Part shown: one piece after another, positions 52,969 to 62,619 of the stretch
Position numbering within the stretch: the stretch's first letter is position 1
How the letters are laid out: every line of letters starts with the position of its first letter
Program-made: the position numbers and the translations under genes
The notes under the pieces: model-generated
Databases searched by the model: none
Told to the model about the DNA's origin: nothing
The model's input: the letters and a program-made list of their open reading frames with translations, nothing else
NCBI GenBank assembly: GCA_964396595.1
Contig: CAYNFR010000007.1
Span: 35,150 to 99,149, forward strand
Length of the DNA stretch: 64,000 nucleotides
DNA from: CAYNFR01 sp964396595
GTDB taxonomy: Bacteria; Bacteroidota; Bacteroidia; Chitinophagales; Saprospiraceae
Direction of reading: 5' to 3'

Positions 52969-55616
52969 AGCTCTTTCTTATAGTATTTATGATCAGGGTC
53001 AGCCCCACTCAGCAAATAAACGAATAAGTCTGAGATCTCGTCCTCATTTAACCTATCTAATAATTTAGCCGGCATGGGAGAAATAGGTGAAACAGATCTA
53101 CTTGCTACATCGGTTTTTTTGAGCACCGTATGTATGTTCATTGCATAAGGACTTTGATAGATCTTGATCTCGTCAGCACTCTCCTCGAGGATGCGACCAC
53201 TGATTGTTTTGCCATCAATCATATCAAATAATGTAAACGAGTATTGCTCCGAGATCTCCTCGCTAGGACGGACGATGGCACTGGCCATATCCATCTTGGA
53301 AAATCTGGAATATAAATTAGTGAGATCAGGTCCAGATGCACCACCATCCCCGCGCATACGATGACAACTGTAGCACAGTGCTGCTTTGAAGACTCGTTCG
53401 CCATCGGCGATGCTGCCCGTGTAATTGTTAAGCTTATTATCATTCCATAATATCATGCTTCCCAGATCCATCAGATTATATTCTTTGCCCGGGCCTATCG
53501 GCTGTGGTAGTTCACTCATCTCCATAATGGGAGAATAAAATCCTGCTAACGCCGCCAATTTTTCTCTTCTATCATCAGGAACATAGCTTAGCGCTTTGGC
53601 TCGCATATTGTCCAGAAATCCCTTGTAGCTCAGACCACCTTTTTTGGATAAGGCATTGTGAAACCATTTAAAGTAATCAGCATGAAGTGCTTCTGTCCAT
53701 CCATGGCGGGCATGACTCAATAATGCCACATAATGTATTGCTTCGGTAGGGGGCATATTCGCAAGCATATCTGCAATCTGAGGGCCATATTGGTCACTGC
53801 GCTTAATCATTTCTGCATTGATAATATCGGGGTGCGTGGAGCTAGCTCTATTCTCCTCAACTTCAATCTTGGCCATGCACTTTGCGACAGCATCCCGGTG
53901 GCCTGTATAGATTAATATCTGACTCAACTCCCGATCTAGCCGCCAATCATCAGACAGAAAATATTTGTCAAGTCGACCGGAAATCTGGTTCATCAGTGCT
54001 GCATCCTTTACATTTCTGTTTCTAATCAGTAGTAGTTGATATGCACGAGATAAGTCAATACGCTGATCAATAGACAAATTATTCCATGAGACTCTTTCAA
54101 GCTTGTCTAGAACTTGCTTTGTCAATTTTCCCCCTGACCGTGCATACGCTATAGTCGCATATATCACACGTAAGGGATCTTCCTCCTGCGTATATGTCTG
54201 TCGCCAAGTATTCAATCCTTGGTGTTCCACCGCAATACGGGCAGCATGTCTGATGTGCCTGTCAGGATGTGCGATATGAGGCCAAGCAGTCTTTACCGCA
54301 GCCGGAGTATTGGGGTGGTGAAATAATTCTAACTGCCGTCTTAATGCGCGTAACTCATTGTCAGTGGCCACTAAGCCGGGCATAGAAAGTTCTTCATTGT
54401 AGCGTACTCTGTAGAGGTGTGAGGTGGTGCGACGTCCACCGGTAGTAAAGTATAGATGTCCGTCACTCCCCGCGATAGCATTGGTGATGGGTAGCGGTAC
54501 ACCAGATAAAAACTCTCTCTTCTCCCCGCGATAGCTACTTCCCTCCGGAATCAGATCAACATAGTATATCGTGCCGAAACTCCAGTCACAGGCAAACAAT
54601 CCTCTGTGATATTCCCTGGGAAATCTGAGATTCTTACCCATGAAGACAGCGGTCGGAGAACCTTGGTCAAGATTGACTACAGCGGGCAGATTGTCGGGAA
54701 GATATGCGGGCCATTTGCCCGAGCCTGTGCGCCAGCCAAACTCTGCACCACTCGTCACATGCACGATGCGCGTAGGTCTGTACCATGGCATACCGAAGTC
54801 CCACTCCATATCTGCATCATAGGCAAATAATTCTCCGTCTGCATTAAAGTCAAAGCTGAATGGATTACGCATGCCGGCCGCTACAAGCTCCCAGTTTTTA
54901 CCTTCCGGATCTGTCCGCGCCAGCCATCCGCCGGGGGCAACCAGATCTGTGGCATGTCCCATCGCATCGAGGTATTGGGGAAAAACATTGTCCTCATCCC
55001 AGTTGCGTGGCAACCTCGAATCAAGATGATCAGGCACTTTGTTGAAATTACCGGCTATGAAATAGATATATTGGCCGTCAGGACTCAATCTTAAAGTATG
55101 CGGACCATGTTCGCCCGTGCCATTGAGTGTTAGGATTTTCTCCCTCGTGTCCAGATCTCCATCACCATCTGTGTCTGTCAATCTATATACACCACTAGAC
55201 GCCACTTCCTGATTATCAAAGTCAGTACCCTCAGCTACAGAGACATATAGGCTGTTATGCGCCCAGAGCAGGCCATGGGCAGAACCTATGTTCAGCCTTA
55301 CACTATCAATGTCGTGCGCTTGCAATGTCTCGCCTATAGGCGGTGCTTTAAAAGTATAAATCGCTCCGTACTGGTCAGACGCGTAAAATCTGTCTGGCCC
55401 TTCAGTGATAGAAACCCAAGACCCTTGACCATTGTCTGAAGGACTATAAAGCAATTCAATTTCGAAGCCCTCTGATAATTTTATTGAAGAGCTATCGACT
55501 GCGGTTTCCGTGGTCTTCTGTCCACATCCTATAATCAATATACATGCCATAAGGATGTATGAAGAATAGTGGCTTGTCATTGTATTGCTATGCATCGTTG
55601 AGATTATCTTTTCCAT
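52965..55616 (-). CDS. PVC-type beta-propeller/HEAT/cytochrome c lipoprotein
   Basis: 883 aa. A lipoprotein signal ends at IIGCGQ. ATGs at 55595 and 55580 are possible later starts that would give a more ordinary signal peptide. Residues about 40-400 form an NHL/PQQ-dehydrogenase-like propeller (GEHGPHTLRLSPDGQYIYF, DPEGKNWELVAAGMRNPF), about 410-640 are helical HEAT-like repeats, and near 745 CYSCHRMRG is a c-type heme site followed by a domain with GPDLTNLYSRF. This layout matches the membrane-bound dehydrogenases seen with sulfatases and ThuA proteins in Planctomycetes and Bacteroidota. Oxidation of a sugar is inferred. Confidence 0.85.
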   Translation of the reverse strand: MEKIISTMHSNTMTSHYSSYILMACILIIGCGQKTTETAVDSSSIKLSEGFEIELLYSPSDNGQGSWVSITEGPDRFYASDQYGAIYTFKAPPIGETLQAHDIDSVRLNIGSAHGLLWAHNSLYVSVAEGTDFDNQEVASSGVYRLTDTDGDGDLDTREKILTLNGTGEHGPHTLRLSPDGQYIYFIAGNFNKVPDHLDSRLPRNWDEDNVFPQYLDAMGHATDLVAPGGWLARTDPEGKNWELVAAGMRNPFSFDFNADGELFAYDADMEWDFGMPWYRPTRIVHVTSGAEFGWRTGSGKWPAYLPDNLPAVVNLDQGSPTAVFMGKNLRFPREYHRGLFACDWSFGTIYYVDLIPEGSSYRGEKREFLSGVPLPITNAIAGSDGHLYFTTGGRRTTSHLYRVRYNEELSMPGLVATDNELRALRRQLELFHHPNTPAAVKTAWPHIAHPDRHIRHAARIAVEHQGLNTWRQTYTQEEDPLRVIYATIAYARSGGKLTKQVLDKLERVSWNNLSIDQRIDLSRAYQLLLIRNRNVKDAALMNQISGRLDKYFLSDDWRLDRELSQILIYTGHRDAVAKCMAKIEVEENRASSTHPDIINAEMIKRSDQYGPQIADMLANMPPTEAIHYVALLSHARHGWTEALHADYFKWFHNALSKKGGLSYKGFLDNMRAKALSYVPDDRREKLAALAGFYSPIMEMSELPQPIGPGKEYNLMDLGSMILWNDNKLNNYTGSIADGERVFKAALCYSCHRMRGDGGASGPDLTNLYSRFSKMDMASAIVRPSEEISEQYSFTLFDMIDGKTISGRILEESADEIKIYQSPYAMNIHTVLKKTDVASRSVSPISPMPAKLLDRLNEDEISDLFVYLLSGADPDHKYYKKEL

Positions 55617-56644
55617 GGTCTGCTCTTTGATTTTTGATCATCAGGAAAATCCACAGGTACTGCTTGTGTAACAGCGCCTGAAGCTGCCCATTCCGTACCG
55701 CGCTGAAGCGTAGTGATAAAACCTACACACTCCATGCTGTAGTCCATATGTCCCATGACAGTATGAAAAACACGGCCTTTGCCGTACTCAATCGTCGATA
55801 ACATGGGTTCATGTCTACCTGTACCAGTGACATTAGCATTCCATGGGGGGCCATTTGATTGAATTCCACTATAGGCTGTCGCCAATATTGTCATATTCTC
55901 TGCCGGTCCTCGCATACGGTCATATAGCTCGTCCTTGGTGTGCAGCCATGTCGCAGGTAGTCCTTTCATGATCGGGTGATCTGCCTCACGTGTCGTAACC
56001 ACATATTCATGCTGGGCACCGTGTGAACCACAGGGCCCAGGAGTCGGATCTCGAACAGCTGAACCTGTGCTATCATAATACATGTAGTAGCCCTCCGTTT
56101 CTGACCTTCCTCCCCAGCCACCGACACCAATCATCTTGTTGTATTCATCCCAGTCGCCGAATGAATTATTAGCCGCATGGATCACTACAAATCCACCTCC
56201 ATTGGCCATGTAGGATTCGAAGGCGCGTTTTACCCCATCCGACCATGTGGAAGCCTTCCATCCAAAATTTGTCAGCACCACATCATATTTGTCAAATTGT
56301 GGCGCGTAATTAGGATCAGGAACGGGTTCTATCACAGGCTCCGGAGTATGTCCCGCTAATGGGTATAGCCGTAAAAGATCTGTAATCGTATCAATCTCTT
56401 CCATTTTGTCGAAGTGGGGTCCTTGCCATGTATAGTGTGTCCGAGCGATTTCCACCTCCATCAGCCCGGTTTCTTCAAGAAAATATTTGATCATCATGGT
56501 GGTCTTGGGCCAGACGCCATGATTGTTTTCTCCATCAATGATTAAGGCTCTGAGTTTACCTGTGGCAGGTGACTCAGATGTAGGAGGAGTACAAGCTATT
56601 ATACCGATGGCAATAAAAAGCACTAATAAGGAACGACATTTCAT
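55604..56644 (-). CDS. ThuA-like lipoprotein (trehalose-utilisation family)
   Basis: 346 aa from the ATG at 56644; a TTG at 56677 is the other option. A lipobox IIAC is at about residue 18. ALIIDGENNHGVWPKT begins a glutamine-amidotransferase-like fold typical of ThuA. YDVVLTNFGWK, GGGFVVIHAANNSFGDW and MGHMDYSMECVGF follow. ThuA-family proteins act on oxidised or keto sugars, but the reaction is not settled. Its end overlaps the next gene by 13 bases. The group of ThuA, cytochrome propeller and sulfatase points to oxidative breakdown of a sulfated glycan. Confidence 0.86.
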   Translation of the reverse strand: MKCRSLLVLFIAIGIIACTPPTSESPATGKLRALIIDGENNHGVWPKTTMMIKYFLEETGLMEVEIARTHYTWQGPHFDKMEEIDTITDLLRLYPLAGHTPEPVIEPVPDPNYAPQFDKYDVVLTNFGWKASTWSDGVKRAFESYMANGGGFVVIHAANNSFGDWDEYNKMIGVGGWGGRSETEGYYMYYDSTGSAVRDPTPGPCGSHGAQHEYVVTTREADHPIMKGLPATWLHTKDELYDRMRGPAENMTILATAYSGIQSNGPPWNANVTGTGRHEPMLSTIEYGKGRVFHTVMGHMDYSMECVGFITTLQRGTEWAASGAVTQAVPVDFPDDQKSKSRPWKR

Positions 56645-56806
56645 ACGCTGGATAGGTTTACATATATAGTGCGTCAATGTAGGTCTTTGTTAAGACCTAA
56701 GACACATCTAAATAAAGGAAAAATGAACAGTTAAGAGATACTTGTAGTGATTTCTTTTAGCTGTCTGATTATTTACTGCTTTTATGGATGATAAACTGAG
56801 TAGAAG

Positions 56807-57280
56807 CTATATCTCATCGCCTATCTGCTTATATCCGGCATAGTATATTAATGGATCTCCAGTAGATCGCTCACAATGCAATATCCTACAGATAACGAGA
56901 TAATGATCCCCTGCCTCAATTACATTGTCAACCTGCGTAGAATATACCGCCAGCGCCTGCCCCAAGACCTTACACATCCCATAATCCCTAAACCCGGGCG
57001 ATTCATCCATTTTCTTGATAGATGCAAAATGATTACTGATATCCTTTTGCTCTGCGAGCAGAATACTGATTCCCACATATCCGCCCACATGTATAAGATC
57101 TAACATAGAGGCCTTTTTGTCCACCGAAAACAGCAATAAAGGCGGCTCAAGTGATACAGACAAAAAACTATTGACAGTCATAGCGTGGTTAACACTCGAT
57201 GAATCTATGCTGACAACTGCCACTCCGGTGGCAAATGATCCAGCTACATTTCTGAGGTGTTTGGGACTTAGGTCGATCAT
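56807..57280 (-). CDS. Flavin reductase family protein
   Basis: 157 aa. LRNVAGSFATGVAVVSI opens the FMN-binding split-barrel domain, and NHAMTVNSFLSVSLEPPLLL is the family core. GDHYLVICRILHCERSTGDPLIYY closes it. Members use NAD(P)H to reduce FMN or FAD for a partner monooxygenase, or act as flavin-dependent oxidoreductases. The expected partner monooxygenase is not next to it; the gap downstream of the start is empty. It is read alone. Confidence 0.85.
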   Translation of the reverse strand: MIDLSPKHLRNVAGSFATGVAVVSIDSSSVNHAMTVNSFLSVSLEPPLLLFSVDKKASMLDLIHVGGYVGISILLAEQKDISNHFASIKKMDESPGFRDYGMCKVLGQALAVYSTQVDNVIEAGDHYLVICRILHCERSTGDPLIYYAGYKQIGDEI

Positions 57281-58159
57281 AAATCTATGTCAGTAGTTGC
57301 AAATAACGTATTCTACACGATATGGTTGATCGTATTGTCTATTTTACTTGAAACTATAGCGTTCTATGCCTTTGGTAACAGAAATCGAATAACTCATCCA
57401 TTACGATGAATTTCGATCTAAGAATGTCAGTTTTCTTTTCCGCTACTGCTCTTTATCCTCAAGTCTACAGATGATTTTATTCATCTCATAAAGTAGGGCC
57501 CTCTACTCCATTATGATGGATTTTGTTGTCCTGATAGACTCTTACTGATCCTATTATAATGATGACTATTTATTCAGATGGGTGGTCAAACGACATCACC
57601 CCTCTCGGGTTGGGCGTCCAAAATATGGTTCCTATTTTGGTTTACAATACTTACAATATTTGGGTTTGCCTTCTCATTGAAGGATTGTCCTAAACGTCGG
57701 CACTATTTCTTAAACAACATTTTGGACAACCAAGGAGACACCCCGATTTCTGTTTCACATCTCGATTCTACAAAAATCATGGAGCGGACGAAGCTATACA
57801 GCCAAAATATCATGAGCCCCATCCATACCCCCAACAATTGGGGCAAAGAGCATACAGATCTCCGTAAAAATAGTCATATTAAAGTAACTAATCAGTCAGA
57901 TGCTTTCAGGTCAAAAAATAAGTCTATTTTTTTTACAAGGCTCCTTTTTGAGTGAATAGCAGAGCTATTGACGAAAAAAGAGCGGCAGGCTAATAGGTGA
58001 TGGGTATTTTTTGATCGAAAGTGATCGCCACATATTAGTTACAAATTAAAATGTGAAAAGGGGCCTAGCCTCGGAATTTAGAAAAATAACAAAAGAAACT
58101 GAGGCAACACCAATATTTCAAATTTGTGGAAAAATTCAATCTACATCACCGACTCGTTC
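57281..58159. other. Long gene-poor interval with an uncertain ORF at 57578-57955
   Basis: These 879 bases lie between the divergent flavin reductase gene and the end of the RND pump gene. The only sizeable frame (57578-57955, 125 codons) has one membrane helix (WFLFWFTILTIFGFAFSL) then a basic, low-complexity tail with no recognisable domain; I doubt it is real. A 40-codon frame starts 57287. Near-identical strings TCCATTACGATGAATTT (about 57397) and TCCATTATGATGGATTT (about 57509) occur, and their purpose is unknown. Confidence 0.35.
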
Positions 58160-61129
58160 TCATCGCACAAACACCTTATACAACACAGGTATAAAAAATA
58201 TACTTGAAAAAGTACCCACTATCAATCCGCCTACTAATGCTAAGGCCATCGGTAATTGAATCTCAGCTCCCAGTCCACCACTCCACAGGATAGGTGTAAC
58301 CGCCAATATGGTGGTAAGCGATGTCATAACGATGGCCCTGAATCTTTTGTGAGATCCGAGCAGGATGGCTTCATCCATGTTATAGCCCAATGTCCGAAAA
58401 CGGTTTATCATATCTATTTTTAAAATAGAATCGTTCACATCGATACCTAGCAAGATAATTAAGCCCACCATTGATATAATATTTAAGCTCTGCCCGAACA
58501 TGAATAATGTCAACAGCGCACCACCGATACCGATCGGCAATATAACTGCTACGATTAATGGCTGTACAAAAGATTCAAATTGCGCTGCCAAAATCAGGTA
58601 CAATAAGGCAATAACCACCAAGACGATGAGCATTAACTCCTTTATCATTTTTTTATTTTCAAATAACTGACCACTGAAACTTACTGATAAATCTGTAAAC
58701 CCGGACATAATATTCTTGATATCAGTAATGGTTTTTTCATTCCCGTAATCAAAATTAATATTCACAGCTTCGCCATTACGTATAGCATAAATATATTTAT
58801 AATCTTCTAGTCGCTCGATGTGTACAAATTGTCCTAGAGAAAGCAGATTACCCGATGGGTTTGCAATAAGGGTGTTATCAAGTTTATAGCGGATATCCAC
58901 ATCATTGACATCTTGCGTAAAGACGATATTAATAAATCGATCCGTATCCCTGAGCTGGCTGGCGATATTGGCACGGAGAGCCGTTTTAATTTTGGATAAG
59001 ACCACATTGATGTCTAGGCCATAAATAGCAATATTTTCGCGATTGATGGATAAGCGGATATAGCTGTCCATAGGGGGCTGCTGAGCGATATGTCCTTGTT
59101 TTTCAATTTCACTCCACAACATTTCCATGCGTTCTCTGGGTGGGGCATATTGGCCTTGGACGGCTTGAACATGTGCTGTAAGATTGTAAGGAGATTGATC
59201 GAATACTTGATCAATAGCATTGGGCAAGGCTCTAATTTCAAATTTACTCAAAGGAAATTTATCTTTAATCTCCTCAGTTATACTTAAAAAATTATCAATT
59301 TCCATAGGCGTATCACTGAATAAGTGCCATTTGATCTCGTTGATATTCTGTTGATATTGATTGATGAGAAATTGTAATTCTCCCATATAGGCACAAGAGA
59401 GTATAATAGGCTGTGGCAGGCTGTTTAGCAAGCCCATAAGTCTCCCCTCAGATACACTCAGCGGAATAGACTCGTTCCAATCAATTTGAATTTCATATGC
59501 CGTCCTTGAGATATCCGGCATCGCCCTTTTTTCAATTTTCGCAACCAGTAAATAGCTGGCAGCCGATAGTATCGCTATGATTAATAGCACGGGATATTTA
59601 TTTCTTAATACAAGACTCAATACCTCATCGTGGCGATGCCGCGCCAGATGATTTTTCTTGTGCGATTTTAGCAATATGATTTGCGCTAGGACAGGTAGGA
59701 TAAAATAACTAACCAATAGTGAATTGATCAAGGCTAGCGATATTGACATGGCTTGATCATAAAATAAAGCGCCGGCGAGTCCGCTGAGCAATATCAATGG
59801 CAAGAAGACACTTCCCGTCGTCATGGCACTGCTGATCAAAGGGCGTATTACTTCCTGTGGGCCAGTAAAGGCTGCATCGGTATCTCCTGATTCTAGCCGC
59901 TGCGAAATGTTTTCTACAATGATGATCGCGTTATCGATCATCAATCCTATTCCCAGTACTAATCCCGCCAGCGAAATAACATTGATAGATATACCCAATA
60001 AGTAAAAACAAAACAATGTCAACGTAAGTCCGATCGGCAATGTCAATGCGATTAGTGCCGGTATCCGCCAGTTTTTAAAAAATAAAAACATAATCAATAC
60101 AGCTGCGCTCAGTCCATATAACAGCGAACTACCGAGACTCTGAATAGAGGCCGTTAGTAAAGCAGACTGGTCATTGCTCAACTCGAAGCCCAACTCTGGA
60201 TAAGTCTGACGCAAATCGGCCAGTAGTCGATCAGTATTATGGCGTAAACGAAAGTTATTGGCGGAAGCCTTCTTACGTACGGCTACGGTGACCGCCTGAT
60301 ATTTGTTGAAATAATATGCCCCTCTGCGCTGTTCTTGTGATAATTGTACCTCTGCTAGATCACCCAGTGTATAATAATTGTCTCCTATGGGGATAATGAT
60401 GGCTTTGATCTGATCAATAGTGTTCAGCCTGCCAGTGAGCTGGACGTTGTACTCGTATGCGCCATCTTTTATGACTATATTCCCTATCTCGATATTTGCT
60501 TGCGCTATACCCCGCGATAGTAGATTCTCATCGACTCCCAGTGCTGCCAGCGTCTGTGCGCGTGGAACAATGACCACTTCCGGTGTGACGACACCATGGA
60601 TGTCCGCAAAGGCGATTTCCTCTATTTGCTCTAATCGCTTCTTGATGTTGCGCTCGACGAATTCAGACAACATTAAATGGTTATACCTACTGCTGTCGCG
60701 GATATACACATTTAGAGAAAAAACGGGTATAGCGGACAGGCTGCTTTTGACAATACGTGGTCGATCTACCTCGCGCGGCAGCAGGTGAATGATCTGGTCA
60801 ATTTTCTCATTTATCTCAACACTGATCAGATCCGTATTCGCGCCATATCTTAGGGATAGATCAATTAGTGCGGAACCATTCCTTGTCTGCGTATTTATGT
60901 CGCGTAGGTCGTTCAGTTGAATCATCTGTTGACGAAGCAGAGTAACAACTGTGTTCTCTAGTGTTCTGGCATCAATCTGCGGTGCATTTACTTGTAAACT
61001 TACCTGAGGAATAGGCACATCCGGGAGCAGCGAGATGGGAATATTGCGGACGAAGATCACTGAAACTACTAGCGATGCCAGCGTGGTCATCAGAACACCT
61101 ATAGGCCTATTTATGATCTTTTTAAGCAT
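58160..61129 (-). CDS. RND-family efflux pump permease
   Basis: 989 aa from the ATG at 61129, chosen because the longer frame to 61174 begins inside the adaptor gene. The layout is that of RND pumps: an N-terminal helix (PIGVLMTTLASLVVSVIFV), a large periplasmic loop, then six helices with the proton-relay region GIGLMIDNAIIIVENI, a second loop and five helices including GLIILLGIDVNDSILKIDM. The repeated Asp-containing helices support proton antiport. It exports drugs or lipids with the adaptor encoded just upstream. No TolC-like channel is in the window. Confidence 0.92.
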   Translation of the reverse strand: MLKKIINRPIGVLMTTLASLVVSVIFVRNIPISLLPDVPIPQVSLQVNAPQIDARTLENTVVTLLRQQMIQLNDLRDINTQTRNGSALIDLSLRYGANTDLISVEINEKIDQIIHLLPREVDRPRIVKSSLSAIPVFSLNVYIRDSSRYNHLMLSEFVERNIKKRLEQIEEIAFADIHGVVTPEVVIVPRAQTLAALGVDENLLSRGIAQANIEIGNIVIKDGAYEYNVQLTGRLNTIDQIKAIIIPIGDNYYTLGDLAEVQLSQEQRRGAYYFNKYQAVTVAVRKKASANNFRLRHNTDRLLADLRQTYPELGFELSNDQSALLTASIQSLGSSLLYGLSAAVLIMFLFFKNWRIPALIALTLPIGLTLTLFCFYLLGISINVISLAGLVLGIGLMIDNAIIIVENISQRLESGDTDAAFTGPQEVIRPLISSAMTTGSVFLPLILLSGLAGALFYDQAMSISLALINSLLVSYFILPVLAQIILLKSHKKNHLARHRHDEVLSLVLRNKYPVLLIIAILSAASYLLVAKIEKRAMPDISRTAYEIQIDWNESIPLSVSEGRLMGLLNSLPQPIILSCAYMGELQFLINQYQQNINEIKWHLFSDTPMEIDNFLSITEEIKDKFPLSKFEIRALPNAIDQVFDQSPYNLTAHVQAVQGQYAPPRERMEMLWSEIEKQGHIAQQPPMDSYIRLSINRENIAIYGLDINVVLSKIKTALRANIASQLRDTDRFINIVFTQDVNDVDIRYKLDNTLIANPSGNLLSLGQFVHIERLEDYKYIYAIRNGEAVNINFDYGNEKTITDIKNIMSGFTDLSVSFSGQLFENKKMIKELMLIVLVVIALLYLILAAQFESFVQPLIVAVILPIGIGGALLTLFMFGQSLNIISMVGLIILLGIDVNDSILKIDMINRFRTLGYNMDEAILLGSHKRFRAIVMTSLTTILAVTPILWSGGLGAEIQLPMALALVGGLIVGTFSSIFFIPVLYKVFVR

Positions 61130-61133
61130 CTGA

Positions 61134-62276
61134 TTATTTGGCGGGAGTGTTGTCTTTAAGTGGAGTATCCGCAATTATCTGTACACGGGTATCATGATCG
61201 AGATTAAGATTTCCCTGATGGATGACAAGATCGCCTTCGCTCAGACCTTCCGATACGGCCAGCCAATTTTCATTTTCATGAACCACGGTGACATAATTCC
61301 ACTTAGCGCGACCATTGGCCGAGTCGTATGTAAAAACTACTGACCGGTTAGATCGTAAAACAAGAGCTGTCTTAGGTATGACGACATAAGGCACCGTAGC
61401 TTGCTCAATAAATACTCTGACATTCATGCCGTGAAACAAATCTTGTTTATTGCTTAAGATGCGGGCACGTAGTTCAACCAGTCCATTTTTATCGACGATA
61501 GGATTGATTACATGAATCAGTCCGGAGTAAGAGACCTGATCAGTGTGAATAGGCTTGAACAGTACTTTCTGGCCTTTGCTCATGCTCAACGCAAGGGATT
61601 CGAGTACCAGACATTTCACTTCTAGGCTATTCGGATCTATGAGCGTCGTCAACTCCTCACCGGCATTGACCAACTGATGCGGAGCGGTAGTGATATCTGC
61701 AAAATATCCCGCAAAAGGTGACTTAACAATGGTACGACTCAACTGCCATTCAGTAGCAGCGATCTGTTGCTTTATCTGGTCGATTCCTGACTTGATGGTC
61801 ACATAATTGAGTTTTTGTGCGCTCACACTGCTATCTTGACCGAACTCTCCACCTATCAACAATATCCGCTCGTCTCTATCAAGCTGCGCCTGCTTCAGAT
61901 CTATATGAAGTTTGTTGAGATCAAGTTGCCACTGCGCGCTATTGATTCTCAATATTTCCGCACCGGACCCTATCCTATCCCCATTGCGCCAAGGAAAATA
62001 CTCCAGATATCCACTCACCTCGGGTTTAATCTTGATCGTATTATAGGCGTCAATTTTTCCATTGACGATGTCTTGAAGCATGAAGGGCTTCATTTCGGCA
62101 CGCGTATAACTCACCTCCGGGAACTGTGTGGATAGTTTCTGCGCAGCCATCGTCTCTTCATCTTCCGAGCGCAAATCTCCCTGCCGCTTGCAGCCTGAGC
62201 TTAAAAGGAGATATACCACTATTATTAAAGAAATATATCGAGCTGCTACCGCTATTCTACTTACTGGATTAAGCAT
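61134..62276 (-). CDS. RND efflux periplasmic adaptor (MFP)
   Basis: 380 aa from the ATG at 62276, which gives a lipoprotein signal ending LSSGC; the ATG at 62324 would add 16 residues. The lipoyl/hairpin region is VSGYLEYFPWRNGDRIGSGA, and a coiled pair of helices (QLDLNKLHIDLKQAQLDRDE) makes the hairpin. TIVKSPFAGYFADITTAPHQ follows, then beta-barrel and membrane-proximal domains (VIPKTALVLRSNRSVVF). It links the inner-membrane pump to an outer channel. The stop lies 4 bases before the pump start, so the genes are co-translated. Confidence 0.9.
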   Translation of the reverse strand: MLNPVSRIAVAARYISLIIVVYLLLSSGCKRQGDLRSEDEETMAAQKLSTQFPEVSYTRAEMKPFMLQDIVNGKIDAYNTIKIKPEVSGYLEYFPWRNGDRIGSGAEILRINSAQWQLDLNKLHIDLKQAQLDRDERILLIGGEFGQDSSVSAQKLNYVTIKSGIDQIKQQIAATEWQLSRTIVKSPFAGYFADITTAPHQLVNAGEELTTLIDPNSLEVKCLVLESLALSMSKGQKVLFKPIHTDQVSYSGLIHVINPIVDKNGLVELRARILSNKQDLFHGMNVRVFIEQATVPYVVIPKTALVLRSNRSVVFTYDSANGRAKWNYVTVVHENENWLAVSEGLSEGDLVIHQGNLNLDHDTRVQIIADTPLKDNTPAK

Positions 62277-62619
62277 GAACTTAAAATTTACTGGTAAGGT
62301 AAATGAATTATTCAATTTCATCATACCAATGAACAGAATTTTAACAAAATCAATGTATTTTACACTATTTTATTTATACTAAGATCGCAGCCAGATGTCT
62401 TATCTGAAAGCACTCACTGCATATATTCGGAATATTTTTCATAATCCTAAGCCACATACAAAATGATTTTTTCACCACAGAACCAGAATGTGAAGTGGCT
62501 ACACTTCGCCTATGGTCATCAAGGTAGCAAATCGTTCACTAATGAACACTTTCAAAATGTGTCCAATCCGATAAAAGTCTATTCATCAAGCTATCGTAAT
62601 TCAACAACACTCCCTACTC
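62277..62619. other. Intergenic region, no gene seen
   Basis: This 343-base gap lies before the adaptor gene (both flanking genes are on the minus strand). It presumably holds the adaptor promoter. The plus-strand 77-codon frame at 62463-62696 runs into the coding sequence of the next gene and is not counted as a gene. Confidence 0.4.

Noticed and set aside
57287..57409. 40-codon ORF with one hydrophobic helix after the flavin reductase start
   Set aside because: It begins 6 bases from the divergent flavin reductase ATG, leaving no room for a promoter or ribosome-binding site, and it is very short.
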